From Alphaproteobacteria bacterium (lineage in GTDB: Bacteria; Pseudomonadota; Alphaproteobacteria; Micavibrionales; Micavibrionaceae), in NCBI GenBank assembly GCA_027482195.1, contig JAIXWE010000043.1, positions 1 through 36,530 of the forward strand: a DNA stretch of 36,530 nt, written 5' to 3'. Positions 1 through 8,735 of the stretch are shown here, piece by piece. How positions within the stretch are numbered: position 1 is the first letter of the stretch; every line of letters begins with the position of its first letter. Made by a program: the position numbers and the translations under genes. The notes under the pieces are model-generated. The model had not been told where the DNA came from, searched no databases, and was given only the letters and a program-made list of their open reading frames with translations.

Positions 1-251
1 ATCTGCGTTTGATGTTGTTGGCAGACCCGAAAATTACCCTGATGGGGCTTGTTGACCGGGATCATGATGATGAGGAGAGTATCATAAATGACATAAAACA
101 GGAAGTTGAAGATGTGCTTCTTGATCTTCGCGAAGGAGAGATTTATGAATCAGAGAAGATTGAAGAAGATTTGCGGGTAGCTGTTCGTCGTCTTTTAAAT
201 CAAATTTTTGGAATTAAAACAAAGGTTTCTATTCATCTTTTAAGAATATAG
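1..251 (+). CDS. rnj: Ribonuclease J, C-terminal end (partial)
   Basis: The window opens inside this gene; the reading frame runs from base 3 to the TAA at 249-251. The visible part, about 82 codons, includes LLADPKITLMGLVD, which resembles the stretch in RNase J that enters the C-terminal domain, followed by a charged helix and the closing IFGIKTKVSIHLLRI. RNase J is a metallo-beta-lactamase-fold ribonuclease of RNA decay and rRNA maturation; its catalytic part lies outside the window. The position just before a DUF1467 gene and proS matches the usual alphaproteobacterial order and supports the call. The identification rests on this tail and the context, so it is good but not certain. Confidence 0.8.
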   Translation, partial: LRLMLLADPKITLMGLVDRDHDDEESIINDIKQEVEDVLLDLREGEIYESEKIEEDLRVAVRRLLNQIFGIKTKVSIHLLRI

Positions 252-258
252 GTGAGAT

Positions 259-543
259 ATGGGTTGGGTGTCGGGTACGGCTGTTTTCTTTATGATTTGG
301 TGGACATTAATTTTTTGTGTTCTGCCATGGGGGAACCGTATGCAAGATATTCCCGAGGGCGGGCAGGCGGGGTCAGCTCCGATTAATCCGCGGATTAAGG
401 AAAAATTCATCGCCACAACGATTGTTTCGGTGATAGTTTGGGTGATCATTTATGCCCTTATTGAATCAAATCTCATCAGTTTTCACGAGATGGCAAAAGA
501 GCTTGTGAAAATGGATGAAGCGGTAACACAAAACTTGAAATAA
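259..543 (+). CDS. DUF1467 family small membrane protein
   Basis: A 94-residue protein with two predicted membrane helices, at about residues 4-22 and 52-72. The sequence CVLPWGNRMQ after the first helix and the short Pro/Gly linker before the second are typical of the DUF1467 family, which has no established function. It starts 7 bases after the RNase J stop with a purine-rich AGGTGAG just upstream, so it is probably cotranscribed with rnj. In many alphaproteobacteria this family sits between rnj (sometimes with an epimerase gene) and proS, as here. The conserved position hints at a link to the inner membrane or lipoprotein release, but that is only inference. Confidence 0.8.
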   Translation: MGWVSGTAVFFMIWWTLIFCVLPWGNRMQDIPEGGQAGSAPINPRIKEKFIATTIVSVIVWVIIYALIESNLISFHEMAKELVKMDEAVTQNLK

Positions 544-556
544 CATGGAACAGTGT

Positions 557-1111
557 ATGAAAAATTTTTTGCTTCTCACCCTTATGATTTTAATGCCTTT
601 TGCTGCGCTTGCGCGTGATAAAACTGATGGCCAAAGCGAGACATTGGCCGTGCAAACAATGTTGTGTCAAAAATTGGCGCAACACACACCATCAAATGAT
701 GTCAATTTTCAACCGGGTGTGGATGCGCAGGGAAATGCGGTTGCCCCGGCCGATCTGAATGCGACCCAGCCCATCGTGAAGCACTTCATCGAAGTGCCGC
801 TCACAATTGATTTGGCACGAAGAATGAATTTGAGTGTTGCGGGCGCAGAAATGCGCGCCAATATTGGTGTTTTGCGTTTAGGCACACAAGACGGATCCGT
901 CATATTTAATGGCCAAGACATTACGCAATCCGCAAAAATTTTATGTGATGGTGGAACGCCACCCGCAACAATTGTGACATCACCTGTTGGGCTTCAGCAA
1001 AATAATAATGTTATGCCGTCACCTTCTATGCCTTCCTCAGCGCCGATGGTTGATCCTAACGCGCCGCCATTGCCGGCGACGGCTGCCCCATCCGCCACAT
1101 CATCCCCTTAA
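557..1111 (+). CDS. Secreted hypothetical protein with Pro/Ser/Ala-rich tail
   Basis: I do not recognise this 184-residue protein. It opens with a clear Sec signal peptide (MKNFLLLTLMILMPFAALA, cleavage expected before RDK), so it should be periplasmic or outer-membrane associated. The middle has two cysteines (in MLCQKL and ILCDGG) that could form a disulfide. The last 40 or so residues are rich in Pro, Ser and Ala, like a disordered wall-spanning tail. I chose the ATG at 557 because the signal peptide starts there and GGAA lies upstream; an in-frame ATG at 545 adds MEQC. It fills the gap between the DUF1467 gene and proS and is likely part of the same transcript. No function can be assigned. 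Confidence 0.7.
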   Translation: MKNFLLLTLMILMPFAALARDKTDGQSETLAVQTMLCQKLAQHTPSNDVNFQPGVDAQGNAVAPADLNATQPIVKHFIEVPLTIDLARRMNLSVAGAEMRANIGVLRLGTQDGSVIFNGQDITQSAKILCDGGTPPATIVTSPVGLQQNNNVMPSPSMPSSAPMVDPNAPPLPATAAPSATSSP

Positions 1112-1132
1112 TTTTTTTGAATGAGTTTTGCA

Positions 1133-2605
1133 ATGACCAACGTCGCCACAAAGACTGATAAAAAACCACAAACGGCCATCAGCCCTACACGCGCGGAAAA
1201 TTTTCCGGAGTGGTATCAGGAAGTTATTAAGGCGGCGGAGCTTGCGGAAAATTCCCCCGTGCGCGGATGTATGATCATCAAGCCTTACGGCTATGCGTTG
1301 TGGGAGAATATTCAAAAACAGCTTGATGATCGCATCAAAGCCGTGGGTGTTGAGAATGCCTATTTCCCGCTTCTTATTCCTTTAAGTTTTATCAGCCGTG
1401 AAGCCGAACATATTGACGGTTTTGCAAAAGAATGTGCGGTGGTCACCCATCATCGTCTGGAAAAAAACAGCGAAGGAAAATTGGTTCCCGCACCCGATGC
1501 GGAATTGGAAGAACCGTTTGTCATTCGCCCCACATCCGAAACAATTATCGGCGACGCCATGGCGCGGTGGACACAATCTTATCGTGATCTTCCTTTGCTC
1601 CTTAATCAATGGTGCAACGTCATGCGTTGGGAAATGCGCACACGGTTATTTTTGCGCACATCTGAATTTTTGTGGCAAGAAGGGCATAACGCCTTTGAAA
1701 CCGCGGATGAGGCCGAGGCCGATGCGCGCAAAATGTTGGATGTTTACAATGATTTGTATGTGAATGCGTTGGCTCTTTCTGGTTTTTGTGGTGAAAAAAC
1801 AGCCGATGAGCGTTTCCCGGGCGCGATACGCACTTATACAATTGAAATCATGATGCAAGATGGCAAAGCATTGCAAGCTTGTACATCGCATAATTTGGGT
1901 CAGACATTTGCAAAATCGTGCGATATTAAGTTTCAAGGTCGTGACGGGCGCGAGCAATTGGCCTGGACAACATCGTGGGGACTTTCCACACGCTCTATCG
2001 GCGGGTTGATCATGTCACATGGCGATGATGACGGATTAATTATGCCGCCGCGCGTGGCCCCTGTGCAAATTATTATTCTCCCCATCATGAAAGAAAAAAA
2101 TCCGGCTCTTTTAGAGCATGCGGATCATTTGAAGCGAAATCTCCAAGCGTTGGGTATTCGCGCAAAGGTTGACACATCGGATGATCGCGCGCCGGATAAA
2201 ATGTGGCGTGCCATTAAACGTGGCATTCCCATTCGCGTTGAGATCGGGGAGCGGGAGTTAGCCGAAGGTAAGCTTACCTTTACGCGCCGTGATTTGGGCC
2301 GTGAATCAAAAACAACCTGCTCAGAAAATGAGTTTTTAGAGAGTGCGCAAAACACTCTCGATGCTATTCACGAAGAATTATTAAATCGTTCGCGTACCCG
2401 CGCAAAAGAGATGATAAAGAATGTAACCTCACTTGCTGAGCTGAAAGATATTTATCAATCAAATTTTTCAGGTTTTGTAAAAGCTCCGATCGCGGTTTTG
2501 GATGATCCGGATTACCAGACAATCAAAAAAGAATATTCCTTATCGGCGCGCTGTATTCCTTTTGAAGATGAGGGCGCAACCGTCCTTATTGGAAAGTCGT
2601 ACTGA
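1133..2605 (+). CDS. proS: Prolyl-tRNA synthetase, archaeal/eukaryote-like type
   Basis: Class II aminoacyl-tRNA synthetase that charges tRNA-Pro with proline. The sequence shows the features of the archaeal/eukaryote-like (type 3) form: VRGCMIIKPYGYALWENIQ near the N-terminus, PTSETIIGDAMARW, the motif 2 block RTSEFLWQEGH, the motif 3 region with SHGDDDGLIMPPRVAP, an anticodon-binding domain, and a C-terminal domain ending in a terminal tyrosine (IGKSY). The zinc cysteines often seen in that last domain are missing. The length is about 490 residues, and the insertion domain of the usual bacterial ProRS is absent. ATG 1133 has GAG at a workable distance; ATG 1121 is an alternative that adds four residues. 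The locus (before lolC-lolD-dnaE) is where alphaproteobacteria normally carry the ordinary bacterial form. Confidence 0.95.
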   Translation: MTNVATKTDKKPQTAISPTRAENFPEWYQEVIKAAELAENSPVRGCMIIKPYGYALWENIQKQLDDRIKAVGVENAYFPLLIPLSFISREAEHIDGFAKECAVVTHHRLEKNSEGKLVPAPDAELEEPFVIRPTSETIIGDAMARWTQSYRDLPLLLNQWCNVMRWEMRTRLFLRTSEFLWQEGHNAFETADEAEADARKMLDVYNDLYVNALALSGFCGEKTADERFPGAIRTYTIEIMMQDGKALQACTSHNLGQTFAKSCDIKFQGRDGREQLAWTTSWGLSTRSIGGLIMSHGDDDGLIMPPRVAPVQIIILPIMKEKNPALLEHADHLKRNLQALGIRAKVDTSDDRAPDKMWRAIKRGIPIRVEIGERELAEGKLTFTRRDLGRESKTTCSENEFLESAQNTLDAIHEELLNRSRTRAKEMIKNVTSLAELKDIYQSNFSGFVKAPIAVLDDPDYQTIKKEYSLSARCIPFEDEGATVLIGKSY

Positions 2606-2607
2606 TC

Positions 2608-3852
2608 ATGATCTCTGCGTTTGAATCTTTCGTTGCTTTTCGTTACTTGCGGGCCCGTAAATCCGAAGGATTTGTTTCCGTTATTGCGGGCTTTTCTTTT
2701 CTTGGAATTATGTTGGGTGTTGCGACATTGATCATTGTCATGTCGGTGATGAACGGTTTTCGTGCGGAATTAGTCGGACGGATTTTAGGATTAAACGGAC
2801 ATTTGAATATTTACACCCAAGGTGCGCCACTTAATAACTATACGGATTTGCAAAATAAGGTAAAAAATGTCGAAGGGGTTATCTCAGCTGAACCAGTTGT
2901 TGAAAATCAAGTTCTTGTGAGTGTGAATGGCGCGGCCGCGGGTGCGGTTGTGCGCGGCTTTTCGGAAGAATATTTGAAACGAAAACCACTTCTATCCACC
3001 TCGATTACCGAGGGGCGAGCGGAAGATTTTACGGGCGATGTTGCCGCCATTGGTATCAAGATGGCGGAGCGTATGAACATCAAATTGGGCGACACAATTA
3101 CGTTGCTCTCCCCGCAAGGGAAGGCGGGGCCGTTTGGAACCATTCCGCGTACCATGCAATATCGTGTTGCGGTGATTTTTGATGTTGGCATGTTTGAGTA
3201 TAACAGCGGCTTTGTTTTTGTGCCTCTCTCATCGGCGCAACGTTTTTTTGGTTATGCTCCGGATACCGTTTCGATGTTGGAGATCATGTCAAACGACCCG
3301 CAAAAAATTGACGGTATCAAAAATGCAATCGCGCTTGTGACACAAGGTCAGGCGGGCGTTTACGATTGGCGCGATGCGAATGCGTCCTTCTTTAATGCGC
3401 TTCAGGTGGAACGGAATGTGATGTTTTTGATCCTGACTTTGATCATTCTTGTTGCGGCTTTTAATATCATTTCAAGCATGATTATGCTGGTCAAAGATAA
3501 ATCGCGTGATATTGCGATCATGCGCACGGTGGGTGCGTTGCGTGCAAGCATGTTGCGGATTTTTATGCTAACAGGAGCAAGTGTGGGAATTGCCGGAACG
3601 GTTGCTGGCGCGGCCTTGGGAATTACGTTTGCGTTGAACATTGAAGCTATTCGTCAGGGGCTTCAATCTCTCACCGGCACGGAACTATTTTCGGAGGAAA
3701 TTTATTTCCTCTCAAAACTCCCCGCGCAAATTGATTGGACTGAGGTCGTAGTCGTGGTCGGTATGGCCGTAGTTCTCTCTATTCTTGCAACACTTTATCC
3801 GGCGTGGCGTGCGGCAAAACTCGATCCGGTGGAGGCGTTACGCTATGAGTAA
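2608..3852 (+). CDS. lolC: Lipoprotein-releasing ABC transporter permease LolC/E
   Basis: A 414-residue inner-membrane permease of the Lol system, which extracts mature lipoproteins from the inner membrane and hands them to LolA. It shows the LolC/E family layout: a membrane helix at about residues 22-45, MSVMNGFRAEL right after it, a large periplasmic domain, then three helices at about 270-295, 315-345 and 375-400 belonging to the FtsX domain, ending in the cytoplasmic AKLDPVEALRYE. Only one permease gene is present next to lolD, which fits the single-permease (homodimeric, LolF-like) arrangement of many alphaproteobacteria rather than the LolC plus LolE pair of E. coli. It starts 2 bases after proS and overlaps lolD by 8 bases. 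Confidence 0.95.
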   Translation: MISAFESFVAFRYLRARKSEGFVSVIAGFSFLGIMLGVATLIIVMSVMNGFRAELVGRILGLNGHLNIYTQGAPLNNYTDLQNKVKNVEGVISAEPVVENQVLVSVNGAAAGAVVRGFSEEYLKRKPLLSTSITEGRAEDFTGDVAAIGIKMAERMNIKLGDTITLLSPQGKAGPFGTIPRTMQYRVAVIFDVGMFEYNSGFVFVPLSSAQRFFGYAPDTVSMLEIMSNDPQKIDGIKNAIALVTQGQAGVYDWRDANASFFNALQVERNVMFLILTLIILVAAFNIISSMIMLVKDKSRDIAIMRTVGALRASMLRIFMLTGASVGIAGTVAGAALGITFALNIEAIRQGLQSLTGTELFSEEIYFLSKLPAQIDWTEVVVVVGMAVVLSILATLYPAWRAAKLDPVEALRYE

Positions 3853-4528
3853 TTCACTTCTTCTTGAGGCAGATGGATTGGAGCGCACCTATATTCAAGG
3901 TGATAATCAACTAACAATCTTTCGTAATTTGAATCTTAAATTAGAGCCAGGTGAAATTGTCGCCTTGGTTGGTTCAAGTGGTGCGGGTAAATCCACGCTT
4001 CTTCAAATGATCGGCCTTCTTGATACGCCAACACGTGGCAAAATTATGATGGCGGGAAAAGATGTCTCGCACTTGAATGACGAACAACGCACATTGCTAC
4101 GCCGTCAGATGTTGGGTTTTGTTTATCAATTTCATTATTTGCAACCTGAGTTCTCAGCGCTTGAGAATGTGATGTTGCCGATGATGATCAACCATGTTTC
4201 CAAATCACAGGCGCGTGAAAAAGCAACACAGCTTTTAACGGACATGAAACTTGGCGCGCGGCTTGATCATCGTCCTGCGCGTCTTTCTGGTGGTGAACAA
4301 CAACGTGTGGCGATTGCCCGCGCGCTTGCGAATGATCCCAAAATTCTTCTTGCGGATGAGCCAACCGGCAATCTTGATCCGAATACAGCTGATTCCGTTT
4401 TTGATATTCTTCTTAATCTTGCACGCGAAAAAAATGTGAGCGCAATCATCGCGACACATAATATGGATTTGGCACAACGTATGGACCGCATTTTAGAATT
4501 AAAGAACGGCCAACTTAAACCTTATTGA
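3845..4528 (+). CDS. lolD: Lipoprotein-releasing ABC transporter ATPase LolD
   Basis: The 227-residue ATPase that drives LolC-mediated lipoprotein release on the cytoplasmic face of the inner membrane. Walker A is GSSGAGKST, the ABC signature is LSGGEQQRVAIARAL, Walker B is ILLADEPTGNLD, and an H-loop histidine follows in ATHNMD. I chose ATG 3845, inside the last codons of lolC (8-base overlap), because it gives the normal N-terminus; the same frame is open further upstream to 3785, but that would run across the end of lolC. The overlap implies translational coupling with the permease. It is followed 11 bases later by dnaE. Confidence 0.95.
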   Translation: MSNSLLLEADGLERTYIQGDNQLTIFRNLNLKLEPGEIVALVGSSGAGKSTLLQMIGLLDTPTRGKIMMAGKDVSHLNDEQRTLLRRQMLGFVYQFHYLQPEFSALENVMLPMMINHVSKSQAREKATQLLTDMKLGARLDHRPARLSGGEQQRVAIARALANDPKILLADEPTGNLDPNTADSVFDILLNLAREKNVSAIIATHNMDLAQRMDRILELKNGQLKPY

Positions 4529-4539
4529 GATTTTCAATC

Positions 4540-7500
4540 ATGGCGCAAACGGCCCGCTTTGTTCATCTGCATGTCCATTCGGCCTATTCCTTGGCCGAAG
4601 GGGCCATTCGTCTTTCCAAACTTGGAAAATTATGCGCGGAAGACCACATGCCTGCGGTGGCCGTTACCGATACATCCAACCTTTTTGGTGCGATGGAGTT
4701 TTCCTCGGAATGCGTCAAGGCCGGTATTCAACCCATCATCGGTTGTCAAATTTTGATCGGTGATGACGAAGCGGAATTGGTTTTATTGTGCCAATCTGAA
4801 ACCGGATATCGCAATTTATGCCATCTTGTGAGTCAATCTTTTCTAACCTCTGACGGAACGCGCAAACCACGCATTTCATGGGATGAATTAGAGTCTTACA
4901 ACGCGGGACTTTTATGCTTAACCGGCGGGCTAAGGGGGCCGGTTTCAAAGGCCCTTCTTGGGCGTCGCCCCGATGAGGCGTTGAAAACAACACAACATCT
5001 TAAAAATATTTTTAGTGATCGGTTATATATTGAATTGCAACGCCATAACATGGCGGAGCAAGACATGATCGAGGAAGATTTAATTAAGCTTGCCTATGAT
5101 CTTGAGATTCCACTTGTTGCCACGAATGATTGTTATTTTCCAACAAAAGACTTTTATGATGCGCATGATGCACTTTTATGTATTGCCGACGGGCGTTATG
5201 TGACGGAACAAGATCGCCGTCGTGTAACGCGCGAGCATTATTTTAAATCGCAAGATGAAATGGTTGCACTGTTTTCTGATCTTCCTGAGGCTGTTGATAA
5301 TACAATTCAAATTGCGCAGCGTTGTCATTATTTCCTCGAAACGGTCAAGCCAATTTTGCCCCCGTTTGAATCTGAGTCAGGTTTAAAAGAACCTGAAGAA
5401 TTACGCTGGCAATCTCAAGAAGGTTTAAAGGAAAGATTGGAGAAATTTGTTTATCCGCTTTGTGATGCTGCGGATAAAGATTCCAAAACGAAAATCTATC
5501 AAGATCGTTTGGATTTTGAAATTAATACCATTATTAATATGGGTTTTGCTGGATATTTCTTGATCGTTTCTGATTTTATTAAGTGGGCCAAGGCGCAAAA
5601 TATTCCGGTGGGCCCTGGGCGCGGGTCGGGTGCGGGGTCATTGGTAGCGTGGGCTTTGCAAATTACGGATCTTGATCCCATTCAATTTAATTTGCTTTTT
5701 GAAAGATTTTTAAATCCTGATCGTGTGTCGATGCCCGATTTTGATATCGATTTTTGTCAAGATCGGCGTGATGACGTTATTCGTTATGTTCAAGATCGTT
5801 ACGGGCGCGATCGTGTTGCACAAATTATCACCTTTGGGCAATTAAAAGCACGCGCAGTTGTGCGTGATGTTGGTCGTGTTTTGCAAATGCCTTATGGGCA
5901 AGTTGATAAAATTGCGAAAATGATTCCCAACCATCCCGCCAATCCGATGACACTGGAAGAAGCGTTGGAAAAAGATTCCGAACTTCAAGCACAACGCAGT
6001 GATGAAACCATTAATCGCCTTTTGACAATTGCGCTTCAGCTTGAGGGTTTATATCGCCATGCGTCAACCCACGCGGCCGGAGTGGTTATTGCGGACAGAC
6101 CGCTGGAACAACTTGTTCCCGTTTATCGTGATCCATCATCCGATATGCCGGTGACGCAATTTAATATGAAGTATGTTGAGTTGGCGGGCTTGGTAAAGTT
6201 TGATTTTCTTGGCTTAAAAACACTGACCGTCATTCAAAAAGCGGTGGAGTTGATTGCCGATAAGGGCGAGAAAATTGATATTTTGAAAATCCCGCTTGAT
6301 GATACAAAAACATATGATTTGATTTCAGCGGGTCAGACGGTTGGAATTTTCCAGCTCGAAAGCTCTGGCATGCGCGATACACTGCGTAAAATGCAGCCCA
6401 ACCGTTTCGAAGATATTATCGCGCTTGTGGCGCTTTATCGCCCGGGGCCGATGGATAACATTCCGAAATATTGCAATGTCAAAGCCGGAAAAGAGGCCGC
6501 AGATTATCTTCACCCAAAACTGCAAGAGATGCTTCAAGAAACATACGGCATCATGGTCTATCAAGAACAGGTCATGCAAGCCGCCCAGATTTTAGCGGGC
6601 TATACATTGGGAAGTGCGGATTTATTACGTCGCGCCATGGGTAAAAAAATTAAATCTGAAATGGATGCACAGCGCGAAAATTTTGTAAAAGGTGCGGTTG
6701 CCAATTCAAACATCAAACCTGATCGTGCGGAAGTTATTTTTGAGCAGATTGAAAAATTTGCGGGTTACGGTTTTAACAAATCACACGCCGCCGCCTATGC
6801 CCTTATTGCTTATCAAACTGCGTGGCTTAAGGCCAATCATCCGGTTGAGTTCATGGCGGCGTCGATGACGCTTGATCTTGATAATACCGACAAATTGGCA
6901 CTTTTCCGTCAGGCTTTGGACAAGATGAATATTCCTCTTTTACTGCCCGACATTAATCACTCCAGCGTTTTATTTGCGGTCGAAGGGCACGCCATTCGGT
7001 ATGCATTGGCCGCGATCAAAGGTGTCGGGGCACAAGCAATGGATTATGTTGTCAAAGAGCGTCACAAAAACGGGCCTTACACATCACTTGATAATTTTTT
7101 GGGGCGACTTGAATCCCGTGTCATGAATAAAAAACAATTTGAAAGCCTGGCGGCGGCCGGAGCTTTTGATAAACTGCACGCAAATCGGGCGCAAATTTTT
7201 GAAGGGGCTGAGAAACTTATTCATTACGCCCAAGCGCGCGCAGAAGATCGCGCCAGCAATCAAAACAGCTTGTTCGGAAATGATATTATCCCTGAGCGTG
7301 ATGGGGCGGCGCAACTTCTTCCCACACTTCGTGAATGGTCGCCTTTGGAAAAATTATCACATGAATTTGATGCAATTGGTTTTTATCTGTCTGCACACCC
7401 GCTTGATACCAAAAAAGGTCAGCTTGAAAGACTCAATATCATTCCGATGGCACAGCTTGATCAGATCTTGGCGGATCGTTCAACCGCGCGGGTACAAATG

Positions 7501-7974
7501 GCGGGTGTCGTTATTCGCAGAGCTGAAAAAATTTCACAAAAAAGCGGTAATAAATATGCTTTTCTCACATTGTCTGATGCAACCGGAATTTTTGAGATTA
7601 CGTTATTCTCCGAAATTCTTGCGCGCACCCGCAAATATTTGGATGAAGGCAAATCACTATTGCTCACCGTCGATGTCGAAACACGGGAAGAGCAATTGCG
7701 CATGACGGCACAAGATATTCGCCCGTTAGACGAGGCGCTTGCGGATCGTATCCGTGAGGTGGTCATCAGCATTAAAAATGATCATGCGGTTCCGATTATT
7801 AAATCACGTCTTCATGATGAACAAAAAGACGGCACGGCTCATGTTTTCATTACCCTAACAACCGCCGCGGGAGAGAATGTGAAAATCAAACTTCCGGGTG
7901 TGTATCATTTCAGCCCCGAAACACGTAACGAGCTTTACCGCACGGAAGGTGTCGCGAGCGTGAGTGAGTTGTAA
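4540..7974 (+). CDS. dnaE: DNA polymerase III alpha subunit
   Basis: The replicative polymerase, 1144 residues. An N-terminal PHP domain begins HLHVHSAYSL; the next PHP motif reads TDTSNLFG, where active PHP domains have TDH, so this domain is probably not a working nuclease and proofreading would depend on DnaQ. The polymerase core has GPGRGSGAGSLV and PDFDIDF, and the three catalytic aspartates fall at residues 400, 402 and 555, almost the E. coli numbering. A tandem helix-hairpin-helix region and an OB fold (about residues 985-1060) follow. I prefer ATG 4540 (MAQTARF) to the TTG at 4525, which lies inside the lolD stop region. The gene follows lolD by 11 bases. Confidence 0.97.
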   Translation: MAQTARFVHLHVHSAYSLAEGAIRLSKLGKLCAEDHMPAVAVTDTSNLFGAMEFSSECVKAGIQPIIGCQILIGDDEAELVLLCQSETGYRNLCHLVSQSFLTSDGTRKPRISWDELESYNAGLLCLTGGLRGPVSKALLGRRPDEALKTTQHLKNIFSDRLYIELQRHNMAEQDMIEEDLIKLAYDLEIPLVATNDCYFPTKDFYDAHDALLCIADGRYVTEQDRRRVTREHYFKSQDEMVALFSDLPEAVDNTIQIAQRCHYFLETVKPILPPFESESGLKEPEELRWQSQEGLKERLEKFVYPLCDAADKDSKTKIYQDRLDFEINTIINMGFAGYFLIVSDFIKWAKAQNIPVGPGRGSGAGSLVAWALQITDLDPIQFNLLFERFLNPDRVSMPDFDIDFCQDRRDDVIRYVQDRYGRDRVAQIITFGQLKARAVVRDVGRVLQMPYGQVDKIAKMIPNHPANPMTLEEALEKDSELQAQRSDETINRLLTIALQLEGLYRHASTHAAGVVIADRPLEQLVPVYRDPSSDMPVTQFNMKYVELAGLVKFDFLGLKTLTVIQKAVELIADKGEKIDILKIPLDDTKTYDLISAGQTVGIFQLESSGMRDTLRKMQPNRFEDIIALVALYRPGPMDNIPKYCNVKAGKEAADYLHPKLQEMLQETYGIMVYQEQVMQAAQILAGYTLGSADLLRRAMGKKIKSEMDAQRENFVKGAVANSNIKPDRAEVIFEQIEKFAGYGFNKSHAAAYALIAYQTAWLKANHPVEFMAASMTLDLDNTDKLALFRQALDKMNIPLLLPDINHSSVLFAVEGHAIRYALAAIKGVGAQAMDYVVKERHKNGPYTSLDNFLGRLESRVMNKKQFESLAAAGAFDKLHANRAQIFEGAEKLIHYAQARAEDRASNQNSLFGNDIIPERDGAAQLLPTLREWSPLEKLSHEFDAIGFYLSAHPLDTKKGQLERLNIIPMAQLDQILADRSTARVQMAGVVIRRAEKISQKSGNKYAFLTLSDATGIFEITLFSEILARTRKYLDEGKSLLLTVDVETREEQLRMTAQDIRPLDEALADRIREVVISIKNDHAVPIIKSRLHDEQKDGTAHVFITLTTAAGENVKIKLPGVYHFSPETRNELYRTEGVASVSEL

Positions 7975-7976
7975 AG

Positions 7977-8516
7977 ATGAGCTTTTTTGAAATTTTTTAT
8001 TCTCTTTTTATTTTAGCTTTTATTTTTATAGCCATCATTATTTTTCGTCATGAAAAGATCTCCGGAATTTCCGCAACACCAACCTTGCGCCGGACACGCA
8101 CAGTGATGATTAACATGCTCAAAAGGCATGAACTACATCCGGTAAGAATTTATGATTTGGGCAGCGGCTGGGGTGGGCTTTTACAACGGCTCCATAAAGA
8201 ATTTCCAAACGCGGCAGTTAGAGGGTATGAAACATCTTTTTTCCCGTATTGGGTTTCAAAAATCTTCACATGCTTTTCAAAAAACATTCAGATTGAACAA
8301 AAAAACTTTTTTGAAATTGAGTTCACGCATAATGATGTGGTGATGTGTTATTTGTCCCCGCAACATATGGCGAAACTTAAAAGCAAGTGGGAGAGTGGCG
8401 CAGGGCATCCGGGGAGTGTCATTTCGGCTTCCTTCCCGATCAAGGGGTGGGAACCAATTATGGTAGAAAAGCGTGGCAAGCTGATTCCATCTTTTATTTA
8501 CCTCTATAAGTTATAG
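7977..8516 (+). CDS. Membrane-anchored SAM-dependent methyltransferase, FAM173-like
   Basis: A 179-residue protein with one N-terminal membrane helix (about residues 4-24) and a class I methyltransferase domain. The SAM-binding motif I is YDLGSGWGGL, followed by an acidic post-I position in GYETSFFPYW, then NDVVMCYLSPQHM and SFPIKGWEP. Helix plus these motifs in this order match the family that includes the mitochondrial lysine methyltransferases ATPSCKMT and ANTKMT (FAM173), and many uncharacterised bacterial members. The substrate is unknown; a membrane or ribosomal protein is possible but only a guess. It starts 2 bases after the dnaE stop, so it is cotranscribed with it, and ends 4 bases before the rpsB promoter. 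Confidence 0.8.
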   Translation: MSFFEIFYSLFILAFIFIAIIIFRHEKISGISATPTLRRTRTVMINMLKRHELHPVRIYDLGSGWGGLLQRLHKEFPNAAVRGYETSFFPYWVSKIFTCFSKNIQIEQKNFFEIEFTHNDVVMCYLSPQHMAKLKSKWESGAGHPGSVISASFPIKGWEPIMVEKRGKLIPSFIYLYKL

Positions 8517-8520
8517 TTTA

Positions 8521-8549
8521 TTTACATAGTCATAGACCTTTGTTAGAAT
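8521..8549 (+). promoter_or_regulatory. Sigma-70-type promoter of rpsB-tsf
   Basis: TTTACA (8521-8526), a 17-base spacer and TAGAAT (8544-8549): five of six matches in each box with ideal spacing. It lies just after the methyltransferase stop and would start transcription near 8556, giving a leader of about 187 bases. A short imperfect palindrome, TTAGAATATATCTAA (8543-8557), covers the -10 and might be chance in AT-rich DNA. Confidence 0.65.
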
Positions 8550-8642
8550 ATATCTAAATATACAAGGAAGGCTCGGCTAAGCTTTTCCCTTGCATTTTCG
8601 GGCTCAAACCCGTATAAACACATCAACTTTAATAAATTCACA

Positions 8643-8735
8643 TGCGGAAATCGGGCGGTTGCCTGCCTGAGACCCGGTGTTTAGCCCTCAAGCTAGATAC
8701 TATTCCGCAGAGGCTTTAACCGGATAGAAAAGGAG
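8643..8735 (+). promoter_or_regulatory. Structured rpsB 5' leader, candidate autoregulatory RNA
   Basis: By hand this folds into a three-way junction. P1 is 8643-8649 with 8703-8709 (TGCGGAA/TTCCGCA, 7 pairs). P2 is 8652-8656 with 8661-8665 around a GGTT loop. P3 is 8676-8685 with 8692-8701 (10 pairs, three of them G-U) around CCTCAA. The P2 loop GGTT, plus C8656, can pair with AACCG at 8718-8722, a pseudoknot ending just upstream of the Shine-Dalgarno AAAGGAG (about 8729-8735). Two smaller hairpins lie further upstream (8563-8592 and 8599-8612). The position suggests repression of rpsB-tsf by free S2 protein, as known for the E. coli rpsB leader, but this is inference. Confidence 0.5.

Noticed and set aside
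8643-8709. Possible tRNA or other small RNA gene in the rpsB leader
   Set aside because: The 7-bp closing stem suggests an acceptor stem, but there is no T-loop GGTTCGAATCC, no anticodon arm of the right size and no CCA; the fold is better read as an mRNA leader.
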